Shown: positions 1 through 7,368 of the stretch, one piece after another | Layout: the number at the start of each line of letters is the position of its first letter | Position numbering within the stretch: position 1 is the stretch's first letter | Origin: Chitinophagales bacterium | Lineage (GTDB): Bacteria; Bacteroidota; Bacteroidia; Chitinophagales; CAIODY01 | DNA: 14,857 nt | Assembly (NCBI GenBank): GCA_023251415.1 | Contig: JAHEYX010000023.1 | Span: 2,456-17,312 of the forward strand | Reading direction: 5' to 3' | Made by a program: the position numbers and the translations under genes | Notes under the pieces: model-generated | The model's database searches: none | Told to the model about the DNA's origin: nothing | The model's input: the letters and a program-made list of their open reading frames with translations, nothing else

Positions 1-3000
1 ATTGGACCAGGTACTTCAGGAGGCGGTGGTAGCATTATAAGAGACGAAGTGCTTTTTTGTACTATCCTTAATGGACAACCTCATTCTCAATCTTGTTCAA
101 CTAATTTTACAGCCCAAGCGGGCACGCCTTATAATACATTTTTATCAATTTCAGGAGGAAATTATTATCCGTACCCTGCTGGTGGCCCACCTTCAGGTAC
201 TGGAATCGGTGATCGTTATAGTCCATTCTATAGGGATAGAAATATTTTTACTTTGAACAATGATTTAAAGCCCTACGAAACATACACTTTAGAGTTTGAT
301 GTTTTCACACAACATACAGTAGCCGGCTCACAAAATTTTATAGTAGGTTTTACAAATTCAATAGCAAAGCCTTATAACCTTATGAGCTATAACTATAGCT
401 TTAATTCAGTATTTAATACTTTACCAAGTGGGGTTTCGCCATCAAATTGGAGTCATTTTTCAGTTACTTTTTTAAATTGTTCTAACACTTCTTCCCGCTA
501 TATGAATTTGGAAATCTCGCCTGTTAATTCAAGTGTTCATGAATATTTTATTGATAACGTTTCATTGAAACCGACCAATCCAAATGTGCCTTTTAGTGCT
601 ATAATTAACCCAATTACACCTTCTGTATGTGTCGGTAACAGTATACAATTAACAGGAAGTAGTGCAACATCAGGTATTACAGCATACACATGGAATTCAA
701 GCGCCAATTATACTGTATCACAACCTGCTATAATAGTAGCAACTCCTATCACAACAAGTACTTATAGTTTGACAGTTACTGATGCAAATGGTTGTGTTTC
801 ACCCCCTACTACAGTTAGTGTTGTTGTAAATCCTTATCCAACAGTTAATGCTGGTTCTGATATTAGTGTTTGCAATAATGTTACTACAAGTTTGACCTGT
901 GTAACGAATGGAAACAGTTGTGTATGGAGTCCATCTTCAGGACTCTCTTGCACAAACTGCTTAACTACAACTGCCGCTGTAACAGCCACCACTACCTATA
1001 CTGCTACAGCTTCATTAAATGGATGCTCTGCTTCCGATAACGTTATTGTAAATGTAATTCCTAATCCGGTTGGAATAAATTTGACATTTAATTATTCGCC
1101 ATGTCCAGCTAGTAATATAATTAATGCAACAATTTCTGGATGTCCGGGAGGAATTATAAGTTATAATTGGAGTTGTTCAAACGGTGGAACGATAATTAAC
1201 AATTTAAGTAATACGAGCATTAGTATTGGTTCAGCAGGTGTTTACACACTATCTGTAACTAGCACTTGCTCATCTTGTCCGTTTTCACAATCCATTACAA
1301 TAACTAGTACACAAATCGGAAGTTTAATTACTATACCTGCCGGAGCCACTTCAAGTAATCTTGGTGTGCATAGCAATGGTTATAGCAATGCCAATATTTA
1401 TATTCCATATTCTGCTTCAGGCTTTAATGTTAATACAAACTTCAGTTTTCAAAACTGTACAGTTTATATTCAATCACCACCAACATCAATGGCTCAACCG
1501 CCCAATTTGGGGATTAATATTATGCCTAATGCTAATTTAACAATAGACAATTCAATATTAACTACTTGTGATAGTAAAATGTGGGAAGGAATTATGGGTG
1601 GAACCACTAATAGCAGTATAACCGTAATTAATAACAGTATTATTGAAAAAGCACGATTTGGTGTTTATTTAAATTATGGGGCAACAACAGTATATGGCTC
1701 TCAACCATTTTATTTTGAAAATAGCACTTTCCGAAATAATGACGAACATATTGTAATAACACAATTGCCACAAGGAAATAACGGGTTTATACAGGGTTGT
1801 TTATTTGATGGGCAAGTCGGTTCAATACCTGGCTTTACCGCTATTGATTTTAAAGGAGTTAATCACTTATTCTCAAAAACTACTAACGCAATAACGTTGT
1901 TAGCTTGCGATTTGATGACAATTGGAAACAGTTCTGCTTTAAGTAATCAAATTCAGAATTGCGATGTAGGTGTTTATGCACAAGATGCAACAGTAAGTGT
2001 TTTCAACACTAACTTTCTGAATTGTTCAAATTATGGCATTTTTGCAACTGATAACGTTTCAACTGTTCAAGCAATACCATATACACCAATTCCAACACCT
2101 CCATCTTATAATAATATAACTGTTGGCAGTAGTTTAGCAACCGCGGTTAATTCAATTTATAGTTGTAGCTTTACTAATTGTAATACAGGAATAAATACCA
2201 CAATGAATAATGTTTATGTATATTGGAATAGTTTTACCAGTTGCAACTATGGTGTAGTAGCAAATTATTTATTGCGTAAGAAGGCATATATTCACAATAA
2301 TCAAATAAATTATCCATTAGAAGGTATACGAATTAATATTACTAATCAGCCAAGCTTACCTATGCAAATGCCTATGGGCGGATTCACAGATTATATTAGT
2401 ATTGCTGAAAATACAATCATACAAAATGGGGGACAATGCAAACAGAATTTGATTTCACCACCACCAGGTAAACCTTTTGGTACTAAATCTTGTCAAACAT
2501 TTATTGCCATAAACCATATTGATATTCCAAATATACATAACCGAATAAGTATTAATAGGAATATAATTTCAGGTAGTGATATAGGGATTTGGATGCAAGG
2601 TGCACAAGCTGATAATGTGGCTGATAACAATATTATTTTACCTACTTATTCTGGTGCCTCAACAGCGGGTACAATAAACGATATATACGGTATAAAAGCT
2701 GATTATGCTACAAGTACAGGCCCAAATGGAATAAATATTACTTGTAATTATATTGGATTGGCTAATAATAATTTTCATTCAGGTTATAGAAATGGGATTT
2801 ATCTAACGAATGGAGGTAGTATTAATGTCCATACCAACACATTAAGTAATTTAGAGCGTGGTATCGTAAGCAATGGAGTAACAAGTCCTCAAAAAAGCAT
2901 TCGATATATCCGTAACAAAATGTACAATAATAGTGTAGCAGGAATAAGTCGTATCAATAATAGCAATCCGGGCGATCAACCTAATGGTGGTGGCAGTAGT

Positions 3001-4110
3001 AATGGTAATCAATGGCTGCCTGGCTATTCTTGGTATAGTAACCATCCACAAACATTTGTGGCAAATGTAAATACACCTAATGCTATATTTGTTCCTTATA
3101 CAATTTTTGGTGGCAATGGGAGTATGAATATATTTAACGCTTTGACATTTGGAGTATCACCATTGTTGAAAATGGGCGAATCAAATTCTAATTTGCTAAC
3201 AATATCAGCACTAAATAACTGCCATACAATTATTTCATCAGGGTGTATTAATTGTTTAACTGTATCGGATGATTTATTAGCACAAGAACAATTTGCTTTA
3301 CAAGTAGCCAATGATGAATTACGGTATTTTCAGTTTGAAAATGGAGCCAGATTTGCTGATGCTGCGGCTGTATATAATTCACTTGACGAGCATCCAGAAT
3401 GGCGTATGGAAAATGATACTTTATTTTTGTTTTATGATAGTTTGCAAAATAGGCCAATTGGTCAATTTGCCGAACTTAAACATCTTTTAAACCAAGCCTT
3501 TGACGAGGTGACAGATAGTATTGTGCCATCAGGTATATTGTTGCAAGCACTAGATTTTAATACAACAATTGATGCACAACACATCTGCGAACAAAATTGG
3601 AAGGATTATTACAGTGTTGCACTAAAAATGCTCAATGAACAGCGAACAAATTTTAATGATGATGAAGAAGTAGTTTTATTAAGAGTAGCAGGGCAATGTG
3701 TACACGAAGGTTGTGAAGCTGTTTTGCTTTCGCGTGCATTGCTAATGAATAAATACGATTATGTTTGGGATGATAGTTTGTTATGTGATAGTAGTTATGC
3801 TTACCGTATTGTAGCACCTATAAATCATATGCAGAAAAAAAATAAAAGTAATGATTATAATAATAATGATATTATTTTAAAACCAAATCCTGCGAAAGAC
3901 TTGGTTGAAATTCAATTCGAGAATTTGAACACGAATACAACAATTGAACTATTTAATTCAATAGGTCAAAAAGTCTTAATAAAGTCAATTTCTGATAAGA
4001 GCTTGAATCAACAGTTAAATGTAACCAATTTGTCTAATGGGGTTTATTATTGTAAAGTTATATTGAATAAAAAGATTGTAATAACTAAAAAAGTCATCAT
4101 AATTAAATAA
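1..4110 (+). CDS. Large T9SS-exported Ig-like/beta-helix surface protein, 5' partial
   Basis: The reading frame is open to the left edge, so the gene is 5'-truncated; the GTG at 49 is internal. The visible 1369 residues (window numbering) read: a jelly-roll, carbohydrate-binding-like region (about 20-195) ending in a YFIDNVSLKP-type strand; three Ig/PKD-like domains rich in Cys (about 203-437, e.g. TYSLTVTDANGC); a long Asn/Ile-rich right-handed parallel beta-helix (about 475-1050) of the NosD/pectate-lyase style; an acidic, probably helical segment (about 1088-1270); and a type A T9SS sorting domain (about 1291-1369) with the motifs KPNPAKD, IELFNSIGQKV and LSNGVYYCKV. Known for the family: such proteins cross the outer membrane by T9SS and are anchored on the surface or released. 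A role in binding or degrading polysaccharide or in adhesion is inference; I see no catalytic motif I can name. Its stop overlaps the next start (TAATG), suggesting one operon with coupled translation. Confidence 0.88.
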   Translation: MGPGTSGGGGSIIRDEVLFCTILNGQPHSQSCSTNFTAQAGTPYNTFLSISGGNYYPYPAGGPPSGTGIGDRYSPFYRDRNIFTLNNDLKPYETYTLEFDVFTQHTVAGSQNFIVGFTNSIAKPYNLMSYNYSFNSVFNTLPSGVSPSNWSHFSVTFLNCSNTSSRYMNLEISPVNSSVHEYFIDNVSLKPTNPNVPFSAIINPITPSVCVGNSIQLTGSSATSGITAYTWNSSANYTVSQPAIIVATPITTSTYSLTVTDANGCVSPPTTVSVVVNPYPTVNAGSDISVCNNVTTSLTCVTNGNSCVWSPSSGLSCTNCLTTTAAVTATTTYTATASLNGCSASDNVIVNVIPNPVGINLTFNYSPCPASNIINATISGCPGGIISYNWSCSNGGTIINNLSNTSISIGSAGVYTLSVTSTCSSCPFSQSITITSTQIGSLITIPAGATSSNLGVHSNGYSNANIYIPYSASGFNVNTNFSFQNCTVYIQSPPTSMAQPPNLGINIMPNANLTIDNSILTTCDSKMWEGIMGGTTNSSITVINNSIIEKARFGVYLNYGATTVYGSQPFYFENSTFRNNDEHIVITQLPQGNNGFIQGCLFDGQVGSIPGFTAIDFKGVNHLFSKTTNAITLLACDLMTIGNSSALSNQIQNCDVGVYAQDATVSVFNTNFLNCSNYGIFATDNVSTVQAIPYTPIPTPPSYNNITVGSSLATAVNSIYSCSFTNCNTGINTTMNNVYVYWNSFTSCNYGVVANYLLRKKAYIHNNQINYPLEGIRINITNQPSLPMQMPMGGFTDYISIAENTIIQNGGQCKQNLISPPPGKPFGTKSCQTFIAINHIDIPNIHNRISINRNIISGSDIGIWMQGAQADNVADNNIILPTYSGASTAGTINDIYGIKADYATSTGPNGINITCNYIGLANNNFHSGYRNGIYLTNGGSINVHTNTLSNLERGIVSNGVTSPQKSIRYIRNKMYNNSVAGISRINNSNPGDQPNGGGSSNGNQWLPGYSWYSNHPQTFVANVNTPNAIFVPYTIFGGNGSMNIFNALTFGVSPLLKMGESNSNLLTISALNNCHTIISSGCINCLTVSDDLLAQEQFALQVANDELRYFQFENGARFADAAAVYNSLDEHPEWRMENDTLFLFYDSLQNRPIGQFAELKHLLNQAFDEVTDSIVPSGILLQALDFNTTIDAQHICEQNWKDYYSVALKMLNEQRTNFNDDEEVVLLRVAGQCVHEGCEAVLLSRALLMNKYDYVWDDSLLCDSSYAYRIVAPINHMQKKNKSNDYNNNDIILKPNPAKDLVEIQFENLNTNTTIELFNSIGQKVLIKSISDKSLNQQLNVTNLSNGVYYCKVILNKKIVITKKVIIIK

Positions 4111-5198
4111 TGCATCAAATAGGCTTTAGAACATTATGTTTGAGTTTAATATTTTTATTGAGTTATTTAACTGGAAAAGGACAAATCCTATTTAATAATC
4201 CTTCTTTTGAGTTAAATATATCGGGTATAAATATCAAAGCATATTCATGGGATACCTGTGGAATTGGATTTATTTTACCTGAAACTACATCTGGACTATA
4301 TGAACCAAAAGCAATAAATGGAAGTAAATATTCCTATCTATTCTGTAGTTATGAGTATTGGAATAATATTAACTTATCTACAAATTTAAACTGTCCTTTA
4401 ATTAAATACAAAATTCACAGTTTTAAAGTATATTTAGCAACTTGGTTTTCATTTCAAAAAGGTGACTCAGAAGTCTATGGTGCAATGCAAATTTATGGTG
4501 GTTTTGCTCCATGTAGCTATGATGAATTATTGTGGCAATCGCCTGTAACAGATACATTTTGGAGACAATACGAAGCTGTATTCACGCCTTCTAAAAACTA
4601 TACATACCTTACTTTTGCTCCAAAACAATCTATTTCCGGCAGTTATGTAACAAACATGCTAATGGATGGATTAAGCCCCATCTATATCGAAAATTTATCG
4701 GAAATAACTGCTTCTGCAAGCACAACTGAAGTAAAGGCGGGTGAGGGGGTTCAGTTGCAAAGCATAGTTAATAGCAACTTAATACAACCACCATATAGTA
4801 TTACTTGGCACAGCAGTTTAACTGACTTTACAAGCACGGCTCAAAACCCGGGTGAAGTATATCCAGTAATAACCACTACTTACTATGTAGAATTGAAGGA
4901 TAGTTGTGGCTATAAAGCATGGGATAGTGTAGTGGTGCATGTCAATAGCGGCGGTAAAGTATATTATGATTTTGCGAATCAGAAAATTAAAGTTGTATTT
5001 GGAAGCGAAGATGCTGGGGATAATTATCAATTAACGCTTTACAATGCTATTGGCCAACGCATGGCAACAAGTGCAATTCCGTTAGACGTAAATAAATTTG
5101 AATACAGCACAAGCCACCTACCCAATGCCATGTATTTTGTAAGTGTACGAAGTAAAGATGGGAAAGTGTTTGGTGGGAAGGTGGAGGTAGTTAGGTGA
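4110..5198 (+). CDS. T9SS type A sorting-domain protein with jelly-roll and PKD-like domains
   Basis: This 362-residue protein starts at an ATG that shares one base with the upstream stop. Residues 1-25 form a signal peptide (hydrophobic LCLSLIFLLSYL, then GKGQ). Residues 26-195 resemble the beta-sandwich modules that begin 'NPSFE' in Bacteroidota exported proteins and include a late strand reading YVTNMLMDGLSPI. About 200-278 is a PKD/Ig-like domain (TWHSS..., TTTYYVELKDSCG). About 283-362 is a T9SS type A sorting domain (YQLTLYNAIGQRM, LPNAMYFVSVRSKDG, GGKVEVVR). The usual Gly of the 'L..GvYf' motif is Ala here, a mild departure. Co-transcription with the large upstream cargo gene is likely from the overlap. 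Export by T9SS is well supported; ligand and function are unknown. Confidence 0.85.
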   Translation: MHQIGFRTLCLSLIFLLSYLTGKGQILFNNPSFELNISGINIKAYSWDTCGIGFILPETTSGLYEPKAINGSKYSYLFCSYEYWNNINLSTNLNCPLIKYKIHSFKVYLATWFSFQKGDSEVYGAMQIYGGFAPCSYDELLWQSPVTDTFWRQYEAVFTPSKNYTYLTFAPKQSISGSYVTNMLMDGLSPIYIENLSEITASASTTEVKAGEGVQLQSIVNSNLIQPPYSITWHSSLTDFTSTAQNPGEVYPVITTTYYVELKDSCGYKAWDSVVVHVNSGGKVYYDFANQKIKVVFGSEDAGDNYQLTLYNAIGQRMATSAIPLDVNKFEYSTSHLPNAMYFVSVRSKDGKVFGGKVEVVR

Positions 5199-5244
5199 TA
5201 TAAATATTTTGTAACATGCATTTCATGCAATTGATTCTAACTAA

Positions 5245-5349
5245 CAAAAAATTATAGCATTAACCAATCTTCCCATCGGCGTTTATTTTTTACAAATTAC
5301 TACTACTACCAATAAGCAGTTTAATCGTAAAGTAGTGGTACAGCATTAG
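5245..5349 (+). pseudogene. Orphan fragment of a T9SS C-terminal sorting domain
   Basis: In one frame, the bases after an in-frame TAA at 5242 read QKIIA, then LTNLPIGVYFLQI, then TTTTNKQFNRKVVVQH and a TAG at 5347-5349. This is the last third of a type A T9SS sorting domain, with the conserved L..LP.GVYFLQI strand and the basic K-V-V-V tail. There is no start codon, signal peptide or upstream domain attached, so it cannot be a functional cargo protein. It is 46 bases past the preceding gene's stop and is probably the scar of a deleted third cargo gene or of a duplicated gene end. It matches the consensus better than the sorting domain of the intact upstream gene (LPNAMYF). Confidence 0.75.
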
Positions 5350-5358
5350 TGTATAGCA

Positions 5359-5385
5359 ATCCGCCGCGTTGGATGGGTCTTTTTT
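5359..5385 (+). terminator. Possible Rho-independent terminator after the T9SS fragment
   Basis: ATCCG at 5359-5363 can pair with TGGAT at 5370-5374 (one G.U pair, six-base loop), followed by GGG and then TCTTTTTT at 5378-5385. It begins ten bases after the stop of the orphan sorting-domain fragment, where the terminator of a cargo gene would be expected. The stem is short, so this is a tentative call. Confidence 0.35.
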
Positions 5386-5437
5386 AACAATTTGGAAATC
5401 TGTCAATAATTAATTTATTGATTATTTTTGAGTTTAA

Positions 5438-5462
5438 GGGCGTAGCCCTATAATCTTCGTAG
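5438..5462 (-). repeat. REP-like hairpin, inverted copy upstream of the transposase remnant
   Basis: On the minus strand this reads CTACGAAGATTATAGGGCTA followed by CGCCC, matching 5841-5865 on the plus strand at 24 of 25 bases. Its core is a perfect hairpin (GGGC, loop GTA, GCCC on the plus strand, 5438-5448; extendable by an A-T pair). The pair therefore forms inverted arms around the transposase remnant, as in REP/REPIN arrangements served by RAYT transposases. Assignment to that class rests on the hairpin shape and the adjacent transposase. Confidence 0.7.
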
Positions 5463-5486
5463 TAAAAAATAAATAATCGAAATCAA

Positions 5487-5501
5487 AGGGACGTAGTCCT
5501 G
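5487..5501 (+). repeat. Second REP-like hairpin just before the transposase start
   Basis: GGAC at 5489-5492, loop GTA, GTCC at 5496-5499 form a hairpin ending 12 bases before the ATG of the transposase remnant. It has the same architecture as the 5438-5448 hairpin, but one stem position is changed on both arms (GGGC/GCCC to GGAC/GTCC), which keeps the pairing. Hairpins directly upstream of single-domain IS200-like transposases are common. Confidence 0.6.
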
Positions 5502-5511
5502 ATATATTATT

Positions 5512-5832
5512 ATGGCAAACACATACACCCAACTATATATTCAATTTGTTTTCTCGGTGAAAGGTAGCGGAAATTTAATCTAGGAATCGTTCCGAGACGA
5601 ATTAGAAAAAATAATGTGCGGCATAGTAAGCAACCAAAAATGTAAAACATATGCCATATATTGTAATCCCGACCATACCCCTATTTTTGTTGGCATGCAT
5701 CCAACGCAATCGCCTGCTAAATTGATGGAACAGGTAAAATCAGGTTCATCAAAATGGCTGAACGAAAAAAAATATATACATGGAAAGTTCTACGAAGATT
5801 GTATGGCTACGCTCCTTTGGAATAATTTGTAA
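5512..5832 (+). pseudogene. IS200/RAYT-type Y1 transposase remnant (HUH family)
   Basis: From the ATG at 5512 the frame gives MANTYTQLYIQFVFSVKG, the typical start of short (about 150-residue) Bacteroidota IS200-like/REP-associated transposases. It then meets an in-frame TAG at codon 24 (5581-5583) and continues in the same frame with conserved family sequence (CGIVSNQKCKTYAIYCNPDH..., PTQSPAKLMEQVKSGSSKWL, YIHGKF). Three lesions are visible. First, the premature stop. Second, the metal-binding His-x-His of the HUH motif is His-Thr-Pro (codons 55-57). Third, homology ends at codon 93, where the sequence runs into a REP-like repeat and stops at 5830-5832, so the C-terminal helix carrying the catalytic Tyr is missing. 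The 72-codon open stretch from ATG 5614 is therefore not an independent gene. REP-like hairpins lie on both sides. Confidence 0.85.
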
Positions 5833-5840
5833 ATATTGCG
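5790..5840 (+). repeat. REP-like repeat, tandem copy 1 (truncates the transposase)
   Basis: This is a 51-base unit beginning CTACGAAGATTGTATGGCTA, followed directly by a second copy, with about 43 of 50 positions identical. It begins exactly where transposase homology ends and supplies that frame's last codons and stop. Its hairpin stem is damaged (GGC..GCT) compared with copy 2. Confidence 0.75.
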
Positions 5841-5891
5841 CTACGAAGATTGTAGGGCTACGCCCCTTTGGAAATGTTTGTGAATATTACT
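5841..5891 (+). repeat. REP-like repeat, tandem copy 2
   Basis: Second tandem copy of the 51-base unit, with an intact hairpin (GGGC at 5855-5858, loop TAC, GCCC at 5862-5865). The first 25 bases match the inverted upstream copy at 5438-5462 at 24 of 25 positions. This completes an inverted-repeat frame around the dead transposase. Confidence 0.75.
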
Positions 5892-5968
5892 CTTTGATGC
5901 GTGAATAAATCCATTTTGCATTTCCCAATTCTTTTTATTAATTTTAATTTCCTTAAAATATACTACTC

Positions 5969-6574
5969 ATGCGAAACGTAATTTATTACAGTATGCTGCT
6001 GTTATGGCTGCTGACTGCTTGCAATCCAAGCAATCCAAACGTTAAAACACCTGCAGCTCTGGCAAATACTAACGACTCGGCTGCAAACAATCAATTGTAT
6101 CTGTTTCAAGAAAATGCCTCTGCTGATGATTTACTTCCCGATGAATCCTTGCCGGCCGGTTCGTTGTACTTAACCGCTAAAGGAAATATTATTTACACTA
6201 GCATTGCCGTTAAATCCGATACACAACGTTTCTATTATGGAAAGTACCGACTCAGCGATTCGTTACTGCAATTTGAATTGAACAATGAATTTTATTTTCC
6301 CGGAAAATGGGATGCGCGTTGGGATGTTGAACATCCGGATTTTGAAAAAGGACTCACACGCGCTATACAACCCATAACGAAAATCCTGTTGCGTTCGAGT
6401 GTTGATTCTTGTACCTTCTTTTTACCGTACACGGCCTCAGAAAAGCAATCGGCTGCTAAACGACATAAACATGATCTACCCAAAGGAATCAGTTTTTGGC
6501 CTTATCATGAACCCACTGAACAAAAATTTTATGTGTGTTTATATAAACATGTACCACAATTAGCTAAATTGTAA
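5969..6574 (+). CDS. Lipoprotein of unknown function
   Basis: A 201-residue protein with a lipoprotein signal: a hydrophobic YYSMLLLWLL followed by the lipobox LTAC, so Cys18 would be lipidated and anchor the mature protein in the envelope. The start is fixed by this signal peptide. After a low-complexity linker (about 19-50) there is a globular, Tyr/Phe-rich region with alternating strands (SLYLTAKGNIIYTSIAV, FYYGKYRLSD, FYFPGKWDARWDVEHPDFEKG). I recognise no family and no catalytic motif. It is followed 51 bases later, on the same strand, by a DUF1801 gene; no terminator is evident between them, so they may be co-transcribed. It has no visible link to the REP/transposase debris upstream. 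Confidence 0.8.
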   Translation: MRNVIYYSMLLLWLLTACNPSNPNVKTPAALANTNDSAANNQLYLFQENASADDLLPDESLPAGSLYLTAKGNIIYTSIAVKSDTQRFYYGKYRLSDSLLQFELNNEFYFPGKWDARWDVEHPDFEKGLTRAIQPITKILLRSSVDSCTFFLPYTASEKQSAAKRHKHDLPKGISFWPYHEPTEQKFYVCLYKHVPQLAKL

Positions 6575-6625
6575 ACGATAAAAATATAAACAACAATTAC
6601 GATTCGTATAAACCCTCCCAAACTT

Positions 6626-7015
6626 ATGAATGCTGAAATTCTTGCCTATCATGCAGGCTTAGCCGAAACCGACAAAGCCATTTGTGAAGCCTTAGCTACA
6701 GAAATAAACAAAGGACTTAAAGGCGCTCAATGTAAATTGTATCACGGTCATCCGGTTTGGTTTATAGCCGATAATCCGATAGTGGGTTATCACAAATTAA
6801 AAGCAGGCGTGCGTTTGCTTTTTTGGAGCGGACAAACCTTTGAAGAAGCTACATTAAAAAATGAAGGTAAGTTTAAAGCAGCCGGAATAAGTTATGCAAG
6901 TCTGAATGATATCAAAGCTGCCGACTTAAAAAAGTGGTTAAAGAAAGCAGCAATTATTCAATGGGATTATAAAAACTTAATAAAACGCAAAGGTGTTTTA
7001 GAGCGCTTGAGCTAG
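6626..7015 (+). CDS. DUF1801 domain protein
   Basis: A 129-residue cytoplasmic protein without a signal peptide. The DUF1801 pattern is clear along most of its length: an N-terminal helix with the interior motif HPVWFIADNPIVGY (42-55), the core strand VRLLFWSGQ (62-70), a GKFKAAGISY turn (81-90), and the C-terminal IQWDYKNLIKRKG (111-123). This belongs to the YdhG/frataxin-like fold group; members have been called putative iron chaperones, but the biochemical role of most is not established. Length is normal for a single-domain member. It lies between an unknown lipoprotein (51 bases upstream) and a small membrane protein (50 bases downstream), with no clear functional link to either. Confidence 0.85.
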   Translation: MNAEILAYHAGLAETDKAICEALATEINKGLKGAQCKLYHGHPVWFIADNPIVGYHKLKAGVRLLFWSGQTFEEATLKNEGKFKAAGISYASLNDIKAADLKKWLKKAAIIQWDYKNLIKRKGVLERLS

Positions 7016-7023
7016 TACAATAA

Positions 7024-7031
7024 TAGGTTTG
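7024..7031 (+). promoter_or_regulatory. Possible Bacteroidota -7 promoter box
   Basis: TAGGTTTG fits the Bacteroidota -7 consensus TAnnTTTG and ends 34 bases before the ATG at 7066. No well-placed -33 TTTG was found (a TTG at 7007-7009 is too close), so support is limited to the one box. Confidence 0.3.
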
Positions 7032-7065
7032 AATATTCGTTTACCGATTACTTTTTTACCTTATT

Positions 7066-7368
7066 ATGTTACATCAATTGCGTTACGCCGTTTCGAAAAT
7101 TCGTTTAATTAATTTAGTTTATTGGGTTTCCATTTTAATGGCTGATGCAGCAGTCTACTTATTTTTAGGAGTGCTGCAAATGGATTACGACGACAATTGG
7201 GATGCAAGCAAAGGGCTTTATGGCAGCTTTTCTAGTATGAGCAATTGGCAATTGATTTATTATTTGGCTTTGCAAGTATGGAATATCATTAATTTAGTTG
7301 CATTGGTATATGTGGTTGTTCAGGTCGTTAAGCTATATCGCAAAATCAATAAGCAAGTAAGTTATTAG
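7066..7368 (+). CDS. Small two-helix membrane protein, unknown
   Basis: A 100-residue protein with two hydrophobic segments (about 14-37 and 61-88), joined by an acidic loop with MDYDDNWDASKG (39-50), and a short basic tail (KLYRKINKQ). Basic residues at the N-terminus (LRYAVSKIR) and at the tail suggest both ends lie in the cytoplasm with the acidic loop outside. I recognise no family. It follows the DUF1801 gene by 50 bases and faces the convergent tmRNA gene. Coding character is supported by the organised hydrophobicity and the ATG start; a conserved-family match could not be tested here. Confidence 0.65.
   Translation: MLHQLRYAVSKIRLINLVYWVSILMADAAVYLFLGVLQMDYDDNWDASKGLYGSFSSMSNWQLIYYLALQVWNIINLVALVYVVVQVVKLYRKINKQVSY

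Noticed and set aside
49..51. GTG at 49 as the start of the first gene
   Set aside because: The frame is open upstream to position 1 (Gly-rich sequence), and no signal peptide follows the GTG; the gene is cut by the window edge.
2851..3457. Minus-strand open frames under the beta-helix gene, and similar small antisense frames elsewhere
   Set aside because: They lie wholly antisense to well-supported genes, with no domain content or plausible start context.
5217..5229. TGCAT-TTC-ATGCA hairpin after the second cargo gene as a terminator
   Set aside because: Five-pair stem with no following T run; probably chance.
5614..5832. 72-codon open frame as an independent small gene
   Set aside because: It is the continuation of the transposase frame beyond the TAG at 5581, starting at an internal Met and ending in REP-like sequence.
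5790..5891. CRISPR array
   Set aside because: Only two adjacent units with no spacers and no cas genes; they carry REP-like hairpins.
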